From an uncultured Treponema sp. (GTDB taxonomy: Bacteria; Spirochaetota; Spirochaetia; Treponematales; Treponemataceae): DNA of 8,536 bases. The first letter of the stretch is position 1; every line of letters starts with the position of its first letter. Below, piece after piece: positions 1 to 6,990 of the stretch. The notes under the pieces were generated by a model that saw only the letters and a program-made list of their open reading frames with translations, did not search any database and was not told the DNA's origin. Location of the stretch: the NCBI GenBank assembly GCA_947165795.1, contig CAMVBP010000081.1, positions 1-8,536 on the forward strand. Reading direction: 5' to 3'. The position numbers were made by a program, and so were the translations under genes.

Positions 1-882
1 TGTATCAGTTCGTTCTGTAAGTTCAAGCATCTGCTCTTCAAAGAATGCAAGCAGGTCTGCTTCGGCAGTTTCACCTTTTTTAATTTTTTTAATTTTTACG
101 CATTCCTTTTCATGCGCCATATACTGAGGCTGGAAGAAAGAAATTGTAACATCGGTAATATCATATTCTTCGTTATTTGTAATCTGAACTTTTCCAAATG
201 AATTATTTTCGTACCATGAATAAAGGGCCGGAAAAACCGGTGCAAGTTCAACAGAGTTAAGTTCAATGTTAGTTGAATTATTAAATAACTCTGTAATATT
301 AAATGTAACTCCGGGAGAAATTCCTGCATTAACAATCATGAGCGGACTTGAAGCAGAAGCAAAATGAGTTCCCGAAGTACTAACCATTGCAGAAACTACC
401 GGATTAAATCTGTAAGAGAAAACAATAGATAATCCGCCGGAAAGTCCTGTTATACTTCGTTCAGAAGCCTTTGCATTATAAAGTCCAAAATCAACATTGC
501 AGTCAAGACCAATTCTATCTGAAAAATCAAAATGATAGCCGGCACCGACAGATCCATTTAAAATTGTAATAGGATCAACTCCAGGCAGCGCCATAGAAAG
601 ATAGTCGCCCTGGGCAAAAACATTTACCACCTTTACAGGCCGCCAGGTAACATTTACGCCTCCACCAATTCCATACTGAATCTGGTGAGCTTCTCCAAAT
701 GGTTTTGTAAAATGAGGAAACAGACTTACAAGAAACTGCCCCTGTGATTTTTCTGATTTTTCCTGTGCGCATAATGGGATTGCAGAAGATATTACTGCTC
801 CGGCACACAAAGCAATAACACGCTTAGAACATCTAAAAGAGAACTGTTTCTTTCTTAATTTTCTGGCAGTCTTTCCCGACAC
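1..882 (-). CDS. Exported barrel-like protein, paralogue of the upstream gene (C-terminus outside window)
   Basis: This reading frame is open from a GTG at 880-882 to the left edge, giving 294 residues with no stop. I translated it directly. The GTG is chosen because a strong Shine-Dalgarno sequence (AGGAGAG) lies five bases upstream and the signal peptide follows. Residues 1-39 have a basic start (KTARKLRKK) and a hydrophobic core (VIALCAGAVISSAIPLCA), with likely signal peptidase I cleavage before Q40. Residues 50-195 are rich in Gly, aromatic and alternating hydrophobic residues, as in a small outer-membrane beta-barrel. From about 215 (VFPALY) the protein aligns without gaps to residues 200-276 of the neighbouring 641-residue protein, with about 28 identities in 77 positions. 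It is therefore likely to continue into the same transglutaminase-like and TPR regions off the window. An outer membrane or periplasmic location is inferred; no function is known. It sits 8 bases after its paralogue and is probably co-transcribed. Confidence 0.8.
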   Translation of the reverse strand, partial: MSGKTARKLRKKQFSFRCSKRVIALCAGAVISSAIPLCAQEKSEKSQGQFLVSLFPHFTKPFGEAHQIQYGIGGGVNVTWRPVKVVNVFAQGDYLSMALPGVDPITILNGSVGAGYHFDFSDRIGLDCNVDFGLYNAKASERSITGLSGGLSIVFSYRFNPVVSAMVSTSGTHFASASSPLMIVNAGISPGVTFNITELFNNSTNIELNSVELAPVFPALYSWYENNSFGKVQITNNEEYDITDVTISFFQPQYMAHEKECVKIKKIKKGETAEADLLAFFEEQMLELTERTDT

Positions 883-885
883 GTT

Positions 886-892
886 CTCTCCT
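886..892 (-). promoter_or_regulatory. Shine-Dalgarno overlapping the upstream stop codon
   Basis: Read on the minus strand, AGGAGAG lies five bases before the GTG at 880-882 and shares bases with the TAG stop (891-893) of the 641-residue gene. It fixes the GTG start of the downstream paralogue and suggests that translation of the two genes is coupled. Confidence 0.7.
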
Positions 893-2816
893 AATAATCC
901 AGTTCAGTGGCTATTCTTTCAAGGTTTCTTAAAGCAGTTTCATTAGAAGGATCAATTGCAAGAACCTTTTCGTACCAGTTCTTTGCTGTCTTATATTTTT
1001 TCTGCAGTGTACAGATGTTTCCAAGGTTGTTCATTGCCGGAATAGAACCGAGCTTTGCAGAAATTTCATAAACCGAAACTGCATTGTCATACATTCCGGC
1101 GCGAACATAAAGCATACCAAGCTGATTGTAAAGTGTAACGGAACCGCCTTCAGATTTTATGCGTGACTGAAGGTTTGCAATCTGCGGTCCGAATTCCTGA
1201 TTTATATACTGATTCAACACATTTTCGCCGGCTGCATAAAGATTTTTTTCTGCAGGCAGTTTTGCATTTGTTTCGTTTGTAGAAAAGCCTGCCGGAGGAT
1301 AACTCTTCCATGCATCTGAAAGAATTATAAAATCAACATCTTCATCATTTGCGAGTAAATAATTTAATTTACTTACAGCCTTTGACCAGCTGGACATAAA
1401 TCCTTTTTCAATTTCTGACATTGAAAGAGGAAGCCATATTTTATCATCTACGGAAAGAATTCTTTCGTCTCCGTTAAACATATTTCTTAAAGAATTTGAA
1501 TCATCACCAAGGCAGGCCGCAACTATAAAATCATCCTCCAGAGGAATATAAGCAGCCGGAATATCAACAGATTCAAGCATGGAAATAAACAGAATTCCAA
1601 TATCATCTTTATCGCCTGAACGGTAAGAAAGAGTCTGGTAAGGATACTGAACATAATCCAGAGCATGCGGATCAATATGGAATGCATTGTATGGAGTATC
1701 TGAATTTTCTTCGCAGTTAATTCCTGCAAGACGAAGTGCTTCAAACAGATACATAGAAAACTGAAGATTATTGTTCAAGCCGGAACGTGCATGGCTTCTT
1801 GCAATTCCTACGGAATATTTTGAAATTTCAAGAACTTCTTCTGCCTTTGGATAAACAAAGCTGGCAACCATTGCAGGATCAAACCAGCGCAATGTATTTC
1901 TTCCGTAAACCGAAATTGTTACAGGAACTACAGAAACACGTTTGTCGCCCAAAAGCGTATATTCTATTACAATTTCGCCCGAGATTTTTCCTGATTCAGA
2001 GAAGCGGAGAATTTTATCATTAAAGTCAGCACAAAGAGGAAGCTGCTCGCTGCGGTGCTTTCTGATCATACTTATTCTTCCGCATTCCATTTCTGAAGCG
2101 GTATAACCTTCGGCACGGAATTTTACGACAACATTTCTTATATCACCGGTTTCGTCATTATTAATTGTTATGTTTCCAAAAGGTTCACTCTTATAAAGTG
2201 TATAAAGGAGAGGGAATACATTTTCTCCATTTTCAATGGAAGCATTAACATTTCCCGAAGATTTTTCTGTATCGATTTTAAACTTTAGAGCAATGCCCGC
2301 AGTTATTCCTGCCGCACCAGGATTTCCAAACCACGTTGTGTTCTGGCAGTTAAACCAGGAAACATCAAGCCCAAGAGATACTTTTGTATTGATTTTAAAA
2401 GCAATATCTGCATAGGCTCTGTACCATGGAGCATAATGCCATTTCTTATCTGTAGTAGCCCCATAAGCGCCGAATGCAATTCCTCCGCCTGCTTCTACAC
2501 GCGAAAAAATATCATAATAAGCTCCAGCCTGAACACCAACAGGAACAAACGTAACCTGTTTATCTATTCCTTCTGCAAGCTGTTTTGAATTGTTTTTTGG
2601 AAGAACTATAACACCAAACTCCGGTCCAACATTTAAAAAACCAAACAGGTTAATTCCCGGATCGAGAAATGCACCGCCGCCAGCTACTTCATACTTTTTT
2701 GCTTCGCCGGACAAAAATGGTAGCATTACAGTTGGAGTTACTTTTATTGTAATTTCAGTCGCAAATAATCCTGCAGACATAAAGAATGCAAGAATAGCGT
2801 ATTGTACTTTTTTCAT
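891..2816 (-). CDS. Exported protein: barrel-like segment, degenerate transglutaminase-like domain, TPR repeats
   Basis: A complete 641-residue protein. Residues 1-19 form a signal peptide (MKKVQYAILAFFMSAGLFA, cleavage before T20). Residues 20-182 are Gly- and aromatic-rich with amphipathic strands, resembling a small outer-membrane beta-barrel. Residues 195-305 look like an Ig-type beta-sandwich shared with the downstream paralogue. Residues 345-475 resemble a transglutaminase-like (cysteine protease fold) domain: RSGDKDDIGILFISML (399-414) followed by IPAAYIP matches the family pattern around the catalytic cysteine, and DDKIWLPLS (457-465) matches the Trp-x-x-x-Asp strand. The cysteine position is Lys403, the Asp position is Ser465, and no clear catalytic His is visible, so it is probably not an enzyme. 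Two TPR repeats follow (about 562-589 and 594-627, the latter ending AIDPSNETAL), suggesting a scaffold or binding role at the periplasmic face. The start is supported by the signal peptide; only a weak GGGA Shine-Dalgarno precedes it. First gene of a two-gene operon. Confidence 0.85.
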   Translation of the reverse strand: MKKVQYAILAFFMSAGLFATEITIKVTPTVMLPFLSGEAKKYEVAGGGAFLDPGINLFGFLNVGPEFGVIVLPKNNSKQLAEGIDKQVTFVPVGVQAGAYYDIFSRVEAGGGIAFGAYGATTDKKWHYAPWYRAYADIAFKINTKVSLGLDVSWFNCQNTTWFGNPGAAGITAGIALKFKIDTEKSSGNVNASIENGENVFPLLYTLYKSEPFGNITINNDETGDIRNVVVKFRAEGYTASEMECGRISMIRKHRSEQLPLCADFNDKILRFSESGKISGEIVIEYTLLGDKRVSVVPVTISVYGRNTLRWFDPAMVASFVYPKAEEVLEISKYSVGIARSHARSGLNNNLQFSMYLFEALRLAGINCEENSDTPYNAFHIDPHALDYVQYPYQTLSYRSGDKDDIGILFISMLESVDIPAAYIPLEDDFIVAACLGDDSNSLRNMFNGDERILSVDDKIWLPLSMSEIEKGFMSSWSKAVSKLNYLLANDEDVDFIILSDAWKSYPPAGFSTNETNAKLPAEKNLYAAGENVLNQYINQEFGPQIANLQSRIKSEGGSVTLYNQLGMLYVRAGMYDNAVSVYEISAKLGSIPAMNNLGNICTLQKKYKTAKNWYEKVLAIDPSNETALRNLERIATELDY

Positions 2817-2838
2817 AGATAAATCCCAAACCTATACT

Positions 2839-2867
2839 ATTATATAAGAAAACAATAAATTAGTCTA
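2839..2867 (-). promoter_or_regulatory. Sigma70-type promoter for the barrel/TPR operon
   Basis: On the minus strand, a perfect -10 box TATAAT (2839-2844) lies 17 bases from TAGACT (2862-2867), which matches four of six -35 consensus positions. The -10 box is about 22 bases upstream of the ATG at 2816, leaving a short leader of about 15 bases. The intergenic DNA is AT-rich, so chance matches are possible, but spacing and position fit. Confidence 0.55.
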
Positions 2868-2879
2868 TTAAAAATATGA

Positions 2880-2908
2880 ATGACAAATTCATGAAAAATC
2901 ACTATAAT
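2880..2908 (+). promoter_or_regulatory. Sigma70-type promoter immediately before the SulP start
   Basis: ATGACA (2880-2885, five of six matches to TTGACA), a 17-base spacer and a perfect TATAAT (2903-2908). Transcription would begin at about 2914-2916, only two to four bases before the ATG at 2918. This argues against the upstream ATGs at 2876 and 2891, which would lie upstream of or inside the promoter. Confidence 0.5.
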
Positions 2909-2917
2909 CGTGAAACT

Positions 2918-4618
2918 ATGTTTAAACCAGAACTTATAAATTCATTCAAAACTTATAATTCCAAGACTTTTTTAAGTGATTTGATTGCCGGCGTGATTGT
3001 CGGTATTGTTGCACTTCCGCTTGCAATTGCTTTTGCCATTGCTTCGGGAGTAAACCCTGCTGCCGGCCTTTTTACGGCAATTATTGCAGGTTTTTGTATT
3101 TCTGCCTTTGGTGGAAGCCGCGTTCAGATTGGCGGTCCAACCGGAGCCTTTGCAGTTATTGTTTACGGCGTAGTTATGCAGCATGGATTGGGCGGACTTG
3201 CAACGGCAACAGTTATGGCCGGAATTATTTTAATTTTGCTCGGCGCTTTTAAGATGGGCGGTCTTGTTAAATTCATTCCTTACACAATCGTAACAGGTTT
3301 TACCGCAGGAATTGCAGTAACCATTGCTGCGGGCCAGCTTGGCGATTTCTTTGGATTACGCCCGGATTTCTCTAATCCAATGATGATTCTTGGAGAAGAA
3401 TATTCAAAAATGCCGGGAGATTTTCTTCCTAAAATTATCGTTTATATACGTTCAGCAGCCACAATAAACTGGTATTCTTTTGCAATGGCTGCAATCTGCC
3501 TTGCATTTATTTTTATATGGTCAAAGTTTATTAAGAAAATTCCAGGAAGCTTTGTTGTTATCATTCTTGCAACCGTTGCAAGTATTATTCTGGAAAAAAC
3601 TGCAGGACTTCATACCGACACAATCGGAACTTTTGCAGACGGTTCACAGCACTTTGTAATTCCAAACACACTTCCAAAACCTCAGCTTCCGGCTTTAAGC
3701 ATTAAAACAATCACATCGCTCTTCCCTACGGCAATTTCTATTGCAGTACTTGCCGCTATTGAGTCGCTTCTCTCTGCTGTAGTTGCAGACGGTATGATTG
3801 GAAGCAAGCATGATTCAAATACAGAACTTATTGCACAGGGAATTGCAAATATTGCAAGCCCGCTTTTTGGCGGAATCCCTGCTACAGGTGCAATTGCCCG
3901 CACAGCCACAAACATTAAAAACGGCGGACGTACACCAGTTGCCGGAATAATTCACGCAATTACACTTTTGATCATTCTTCTGTTTGCCGGAAAATACGCA
4001 GCTTATATTCCAATGGCAGCCCTTGCCGCTGTACTTATAAATGTTGCATGGAACATGGCTGGCTTTCCTGCAATCCGCTCGCTGCTTAAAGGACAAAAAT
4101 CTGATATCACGGTTTTTGCAGTAACCTTCCTTATCACAGTCTTTGTAGACCTTACTGTAGCTATAGAAGTAGGACTTGGATTTGCAGCCTTCTTCTTTAT
4201 TAAAAAGATGATTGATTTGTCTGAAGTTCAGAACGAACGCGAAATCCTTACAGGCGGAATCAAAAAAGATCAACCGGAAGAAAAGCTTGATATTCCGCCA
4301 GAAACCTTTATTTATGAAATTGAAGGTCCGCTTTTCTTTGGAACAGTCCGAAAATTTGAACTTGCTACAGAACGCGCACAATCTGAATGTAAATATCTTA
4401 TCCTTAGAATGAGAAATACAATTTATCTTGATGCCGGTGGAATACGGGCTCTGGAGCAATGTAAGGCTGCCTGTGACAGAAAAGGAATAACAATCGTTAT
4501 AAGCGGAATTCATACTCAACCTTATCTTCTGCTGGAAAAATCCGGCATGGCAGACACCCTGGGCCGCGAAAATATTTTTGATAATATCACCGACGCCCTT
4601 AACCGCTGCCGTAAATAA
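2918..4618 (+). CDS. SulP/SLC26-family inorganic anion transporter with C-terminal STAS domain
   Basis: An inner-membrane transporter of the SulP family, whose members move sulfate, bicarbonate or other anions; the substrate cannot be told from sequence. The open frame begins at ATG 2876, but I prefer ATG 2918 (566 residues): MFKPELINSFKTY is the usual start of the family, and the extra 14 residues are polar and overlap a promoter. None of the three ATGs has a Shine-Dalgarno sequence. Counting from 2918, the first membrane segments hold DLIAGVIVGIVALPLAIAFA and GGSRVQIGGPTGAF (65-78), the family's substrate-site signature. ELIAQGIANI and FGGIPATGAIARTATNI (about 303-332) form the second signature, and hydrophobic segments continue to about 420. 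A STAS domain spans about 464-562. Its conserved loop reads YLDAGGIRAL, with Gly507 where many STAS domains carry Ser or Thr. Length is typical. It is divergent from the barrel operon and convergent with the PcfJ-like gene. Confidence 0.95.
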   Translation: MFKPELINSFKTYNSKTFLSDLIAGVIVGIVALPLAIAFAIASGVNPAAGLFTAIIAGFCISAFGGSRVQIGGPTGAFAVIVYGVVMQHGLGGLATATVMAGIILILLGAFKMGGLVKFIPYTIVTGFTAGIAVTIAAGQLGDFFGLRPDFSNPMMILGEEYSKMPGDFLPKIIVYIRSAATINWYSFAMAAICLAFIFIWSKFIKKIPGSFVVIILATVASIILEKTAGLHTDTIGTFADGSQHFVIPNTLPKPQLPALSIKTITSLFPTAISIAVLAAIESLLSAVVADGMIGSKHDSNTELIAQGIANIASPLFGGIPATGAIARTATNIKNGGRTPVAGIIHAITLLIILLFAGKYAAYIPMAALAAVLINVAWNMAGFPAIRSLLKGQKSDITVFAVTFLITVFVDLTVAIEVGLGFAAFFFIKKMIDLSEVQNEREILTGGIKKDQPEEKLDIPPETFIYEIEGPLFFGTVRKFELATERAQSECKYLILRMRNTIYLDAGGIRALEQCKAACDRKGITIVISGIHTQPYLLLEKSGMADTLGRENIFDNITDALNRCRK

Positions 4619-4629
4619 TTAATCCATAC

Positions 4630-4659
4630 AACCATAGCGGGCTCACCCCGCTGGTGGTT
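4630..4659. terminator. Hairpin between convergent genes, possible bidirectional terminator
   Basis: AGCGGG (4636-4641) and CCCGCT (4647-4652) form a six-base stem around CTCAC. AACCA (4630-4634) and TGGTT (4655-4659) extend it after a small internal bulge. It lies 11 bases after the SulP stop and 25 bases from the PcfJ-like stop on the other strand, as expected for a shared terminator. Neither side has a strong T-tract, so intrinsic termination is uncertain and it may instead protect the 3' ends. Confidence 0.55.
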
Positions 4660-4684
4660 AGCAAATACTAAGTAAAAAGACTGG

Positions 4685-6328
4685 CTACCAATATCTGCTG
4701 CTGTAAGTCAGTTTATGTCTTGCATGCCATTTTTCAAGAATTTTCTTCTGTTCATCTGAGGGGTCTTCATTGTATCTGGCCAGCTCCTGAAAAATTTGAT
4801 TTTGTCGAACTTCAATACACAATTCATAATTATCTGATTTTTTTACATAGACAATTGTGCATGATTTTCTCTGAATCCTTTTATTGTACGAAGCAACACA
4901 GTTATGCATTGCCGCGCCAATATCACAAAGCATATTTGTATTTTCTGGCAGAAGAAATTCATAATCTTCAATCTTGTCGCAGAGCGACAACTGTTCTGCT
5001 CTATAAGAATACTCCACATTCTGATTTTCCAGCTGATAAGAAAGCTTTGAAAGAGCGTTGTGATTAAAACTTGTAAATCCATCATATAAAATACTCTTTC
5101 GTAATTCTTCAGGAATATTATCGAAATATCGTGCGAACATTACTATGGCATCCTGTTTTTCATAAAAACTCAGAGAACCTTTTAAAAGAGTATTCATAGT
5201 CGCAAGCTCACCTCTAAGCCCTATACTGTATTTAGTGAAGAAACTTAAAAACTCATTTTCTGTCATATCGAAAAAATCAGAAAACTCTATATTCTCCAGA
5301 ATCCGATAATAAAGATTTATGTCGGTAAATCCACAATCCTTTATGTTTATATAAGTCAAAAGACTTAAAGGCCTTTCAATAAAAAGTTTGCGAATTGTTT
5401 TTGTATTTCTGATTTGCATAGCAGAGTATAGTTTTTTGAAGACTTCCGGATCAGTCCGCTCATAAGTAAAATTTAAATGCCTTACTTCGAATAATCGGTT
5501 AGAAAGGACAGTCCAAAGACATGGCTCAAAAGGAAGCTTTGTGAGTCTGTATATCTCTTTAAAACACTGACGGCTTGAATCCTTACGATAACGCTCTACC
5601 AGTCTTTCATATGATATATGAGTATAAAGATGTGTCAGCCGTAGAAATTTTTCAAAAATATATACTCTCAATTTTGGAGGAATACGCCTGTATTCAAAGG
5701 ACATTATACTCATAGCATTGATATATAATCTGTATTCCGGCAGGTTTTTATTCTGCCCTTTAGAAAGAAGACTGCTGTCAAATTTACCATTTACTACATC
5801 AAAGAAAAGAAATTCCTCTTTTATCACAGGTATTAAATCAGTTTGTGTATGATTACGTTTTAAGGATTGCGAAGTTATTTTCATTGTAAGATTTTGTTCA
5901 TCCATATCGACTTGAACAAAGAAATAATCTTTTTTTAATCCATCTGAATCGAGTGAGTACTGCTTATTGTATTCATACCTTTCCTTCTTTTTTCTATACT
6001 TAAGATATTCAGAAATTTGCTCTGCATCAAAATCTTCAAAACAAAAAACACTTCCATCTTCCCCGGTAAGAGTAGCAAGAGGATTAAAATGAAAAACCGG
6101 CTTTTCAGGTTTTACAGGCTCTTCTGTAAATTCAACAGGAATATATTTTTGAGAAGCTATTAATGCGTCATAGTGATTGTCCAAATCTTTCCATTGATTT
6201 GATTCATCACAAAAGTATTGAGACGTCTTTAAATACTTATTTTTCTGACGTATAAAAAGCACTGATTTTTTAGAATCTGTCTGTTCAAAGTCTGCAGAAC
6301 CTGGTTTTCTGTAAAAATATTCTGTCAT
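4685..6328 (-). CDS. PcfJ-like domain protein of unknown function
   Basis: A 547-residue protein without signal peptide or membrane segments, so probably cytoplasmic. The C-terminus (about 450-535) resembles the PcfJ-like domain: LLPENTNMLCDIGAAMHNCV (459-478) followed by ASY, then CTIVYV, then YELCIEVRQNQIFQELARYN (501-520) and a charged helix. This matches the family pattern of H-x-C-V-x-x-Y, a beta-hairpin ending in a Glu-containing strand, and a Q-x-x-x-x-x-N element. PcfJ is named after a gene of the enterococcal conjugative plasmid pCF10; the biochemical role of the domain is not known to me. Residues 1-450 are unrecognised. They are charged and mostly helical, with a Lys/Arg/Glu-rich stretch at 105-120. 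The ATG overlaps the stop of the FliG-like gene (ATGA), and GAGGAA (6331-6336) supplies a ribosome site, so the two are translationally coupled. Two sampled lines average about 30% GC. No conjugation genes are nearby. Confidence 0.75.
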   Translation of the reverse strand: MTEYFYRKPGSADFEQTDSKKSVLFIRQKNKYLKTSQYFCDESNQWKDLDNHYDALIASQKYIPVEFTEEPVKPEKPVFHFNPLATLTGEDGSVFCFEDFDAEQISEYLKYRKKKERYEYNKQYSLDSDGLKKDYFFVQVDMDEQNLTMKITSQSLKRNHTQTDLIPVIKEEFLFFDVVNGKFDSSLLSKGQNKNLPEYRLYINAMSIMSFEYRRIPPKLRVYIFEKFLRLTHLYTHISYERLVERYRKDSSRQCFKEIYRLTKLPFEPCLWTVLSNRLFEVRHLNFTYERTDPEVFKKLYSAMQIRNTKTIRKLFIERPLSLLTYINIKDCGFTDINLYYRILENIEFSDFFDMTENEFLSFFTKYSIGLRGELATMNTLLKGSLSFYEKQDAIVMFARYFDNIPEELRKSILYDGFTSFNHNALSKLSYQLENQNVEYSYRAEQLSLCDKIEDYEFLLPENTNMLCDIGAAMHNCVASYNKRIQRKSCTIVYVKKSDNYELCIEVRQNQIFQELARYNEDPSDEQKKILEKWHARHKLTYSSRYW

Positions 6329-6978
6329 TCTTCCTCGTCCCTATCTTTACAGATTACGATTTTGCCATCCTTTTCAAGCTGCCTGATTATCTTAGTGATT
6401 TCAACCTGTGCTTTTTCTATATCACAAAGCTTCATTGGCCCCAAAAAATCAATTTCATGTTTTAACTCCTCTGACGCCTCCCATGTAAAACTAGTCAGTA
6501 TTTTTTCTTTAACTATCGTATCTGCTTTTTTTAAGGCACGTGCCAGAAGCTGCCTGTCTACCTGACGAATAATCGCCTGAATTTCCAGAACACCAAGATA
6601 CCTGATATCATTAAAAACAAAATAAGAGTTTTCAACATTCGCAGTAAGAATAGGATTCTTTTTAAAGAACTCATCGCTATGGCAGTTAAATTGCGTCAAT
6701 TCCTGATTTGATAATTCTTTTATAACATCCTCTGCCATTGTCTTTCCAAAAAATCCTGATTTCTTTAAAACAAAAGCAGCGTCGGCAATAACCTCCGGAT
6801 TCGTACGCTGCTCTTCATCATTTATATAGAGGCGAAGATTTTCGAGCATCTTCTTATATCCGTCTGCCAGGAAGTCCTCAATTATACCAAGAGATTTTTC
6901 GTTTGCCTTATCAAAGCGGGCTGTAAAATTTTCCAGGGCTTTTGCTTTGTATTCTTCGAGTTCGGATGTTTTCTGCAT
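6325..6978 (-). CDS. FliG C-terminal-domain protein (stand-alone, short)
   Basis: A 217-residue protein; flagellar FliG is usually about 330-350. Residues 119-210 match FliG-C, the rotor domain that contacts the stator protein MotA: YFVFNDIRYLGVLEIQAIIR (119-138), then QLLARALKKAD, DFLGPMKLCDIEKAQ (177-191) and IIRQLEKDGKIVI (197-209). Against E. coli FliG residues recalled from knowledge, Lys264 is kept (K150), Arg281 becomes Glu167, Asp288 becomes His174, Asp289 becomes Glu175 and Arg297 becomes Lys183. Residues 1-115 are charged and helical, with only a hint of FliG-like sequence (RTNPEVIADAAFVLKKSG, 58-75). No FliG-M EHPQR-type motif is evident. A strong Shine-Dalgarno (AAGGAGAGG) fixes the start. 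The gene follows the hipA-like gene by 12 bases and overlaps the PcfJ-like gene by four. It could be an accessory rotor protein or a repurposed FliG-C fold. Domain identity is firm; role is unknown. Confidence 0.85.
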   Translation of the reverse strand: MQKTSELEEYKAKALENFTARFDKANEKSLGIIEDFLADGYKKMLENLRLYINDEEQRTNPEVIADAAFVLKKSGFFGKTMAEDVIKELSNQELTQFNCHSDEFFKKNPILTANVENSYFVFNDIRYLGVLEIQAIIRQVDRQLLARALKKADTIVKEKILTSFTWEASEELKHEIDFLGPMKLCDIEKAQVEITKIIRQLEKDGKIVICKDRDEEE

Positions 6979-6980
6979 AG

Positions 6981-6989
6981 CCTCTCCTT
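6981..6989 (-). promoter_or_regulatory. Strong Shine-Dalgarno for the FliG-C-like gene
   Basis: Minus-strand AAGGAGAGG starts directly after the hipA-like TAA stop (6991-6993) and ends two bases before the ATG at 6978. It is the strongest ribosome site in the right half and supports expression of the FliG-like gene from a transcript passing through the hipA-like gene. Confidence 0.7.
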
Positions 6990-6990
6990 C

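Noticed and set aside
78..100. T-rich tract as a possible phase-variation slippage site
   Set aside because: The runs are short, interrupted by AA, and encode a plain KIKKIKKG stretch in an open frame; nothing shows length variation.
720..780. Lipoprotein reading of the left gene (Cys at IPLC)
   Set aside because: Leu before the Cys does not fit a lipobox, even a relaxed spirochaetal one; signal peptidase I cleavage at LCA-Q fits better.
3815..4519. Long 234-codon open frame on the minus strand inside the SulP gene
   Set aside because: It is antisense to a clear SulP coding sequence, its product is Cys/Lys/Phe/Ser-rich without family resemblance, and it has no convincing ribosome site.
4619..4684. 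Hairpin at 4630-4659 as part of a small RNA gene
   Set aside because: The convergent intergenic space is only 66 bases, with no promoter-like sequence; a terminator role explains it better.
4720..5067. Plus-strand 115-codon open frame
   Set aside because: It lies antisense to the PcfJ-like domain, the most recognisable part of that gene, and has low-complexity composition.
4685..6978. Conjugative element or prophage suggested by the PcfJ-like domain
   Set aside because: No relaxase, type IV coupling, integrase, phage structural gene or attachment repeats are seen in the window.
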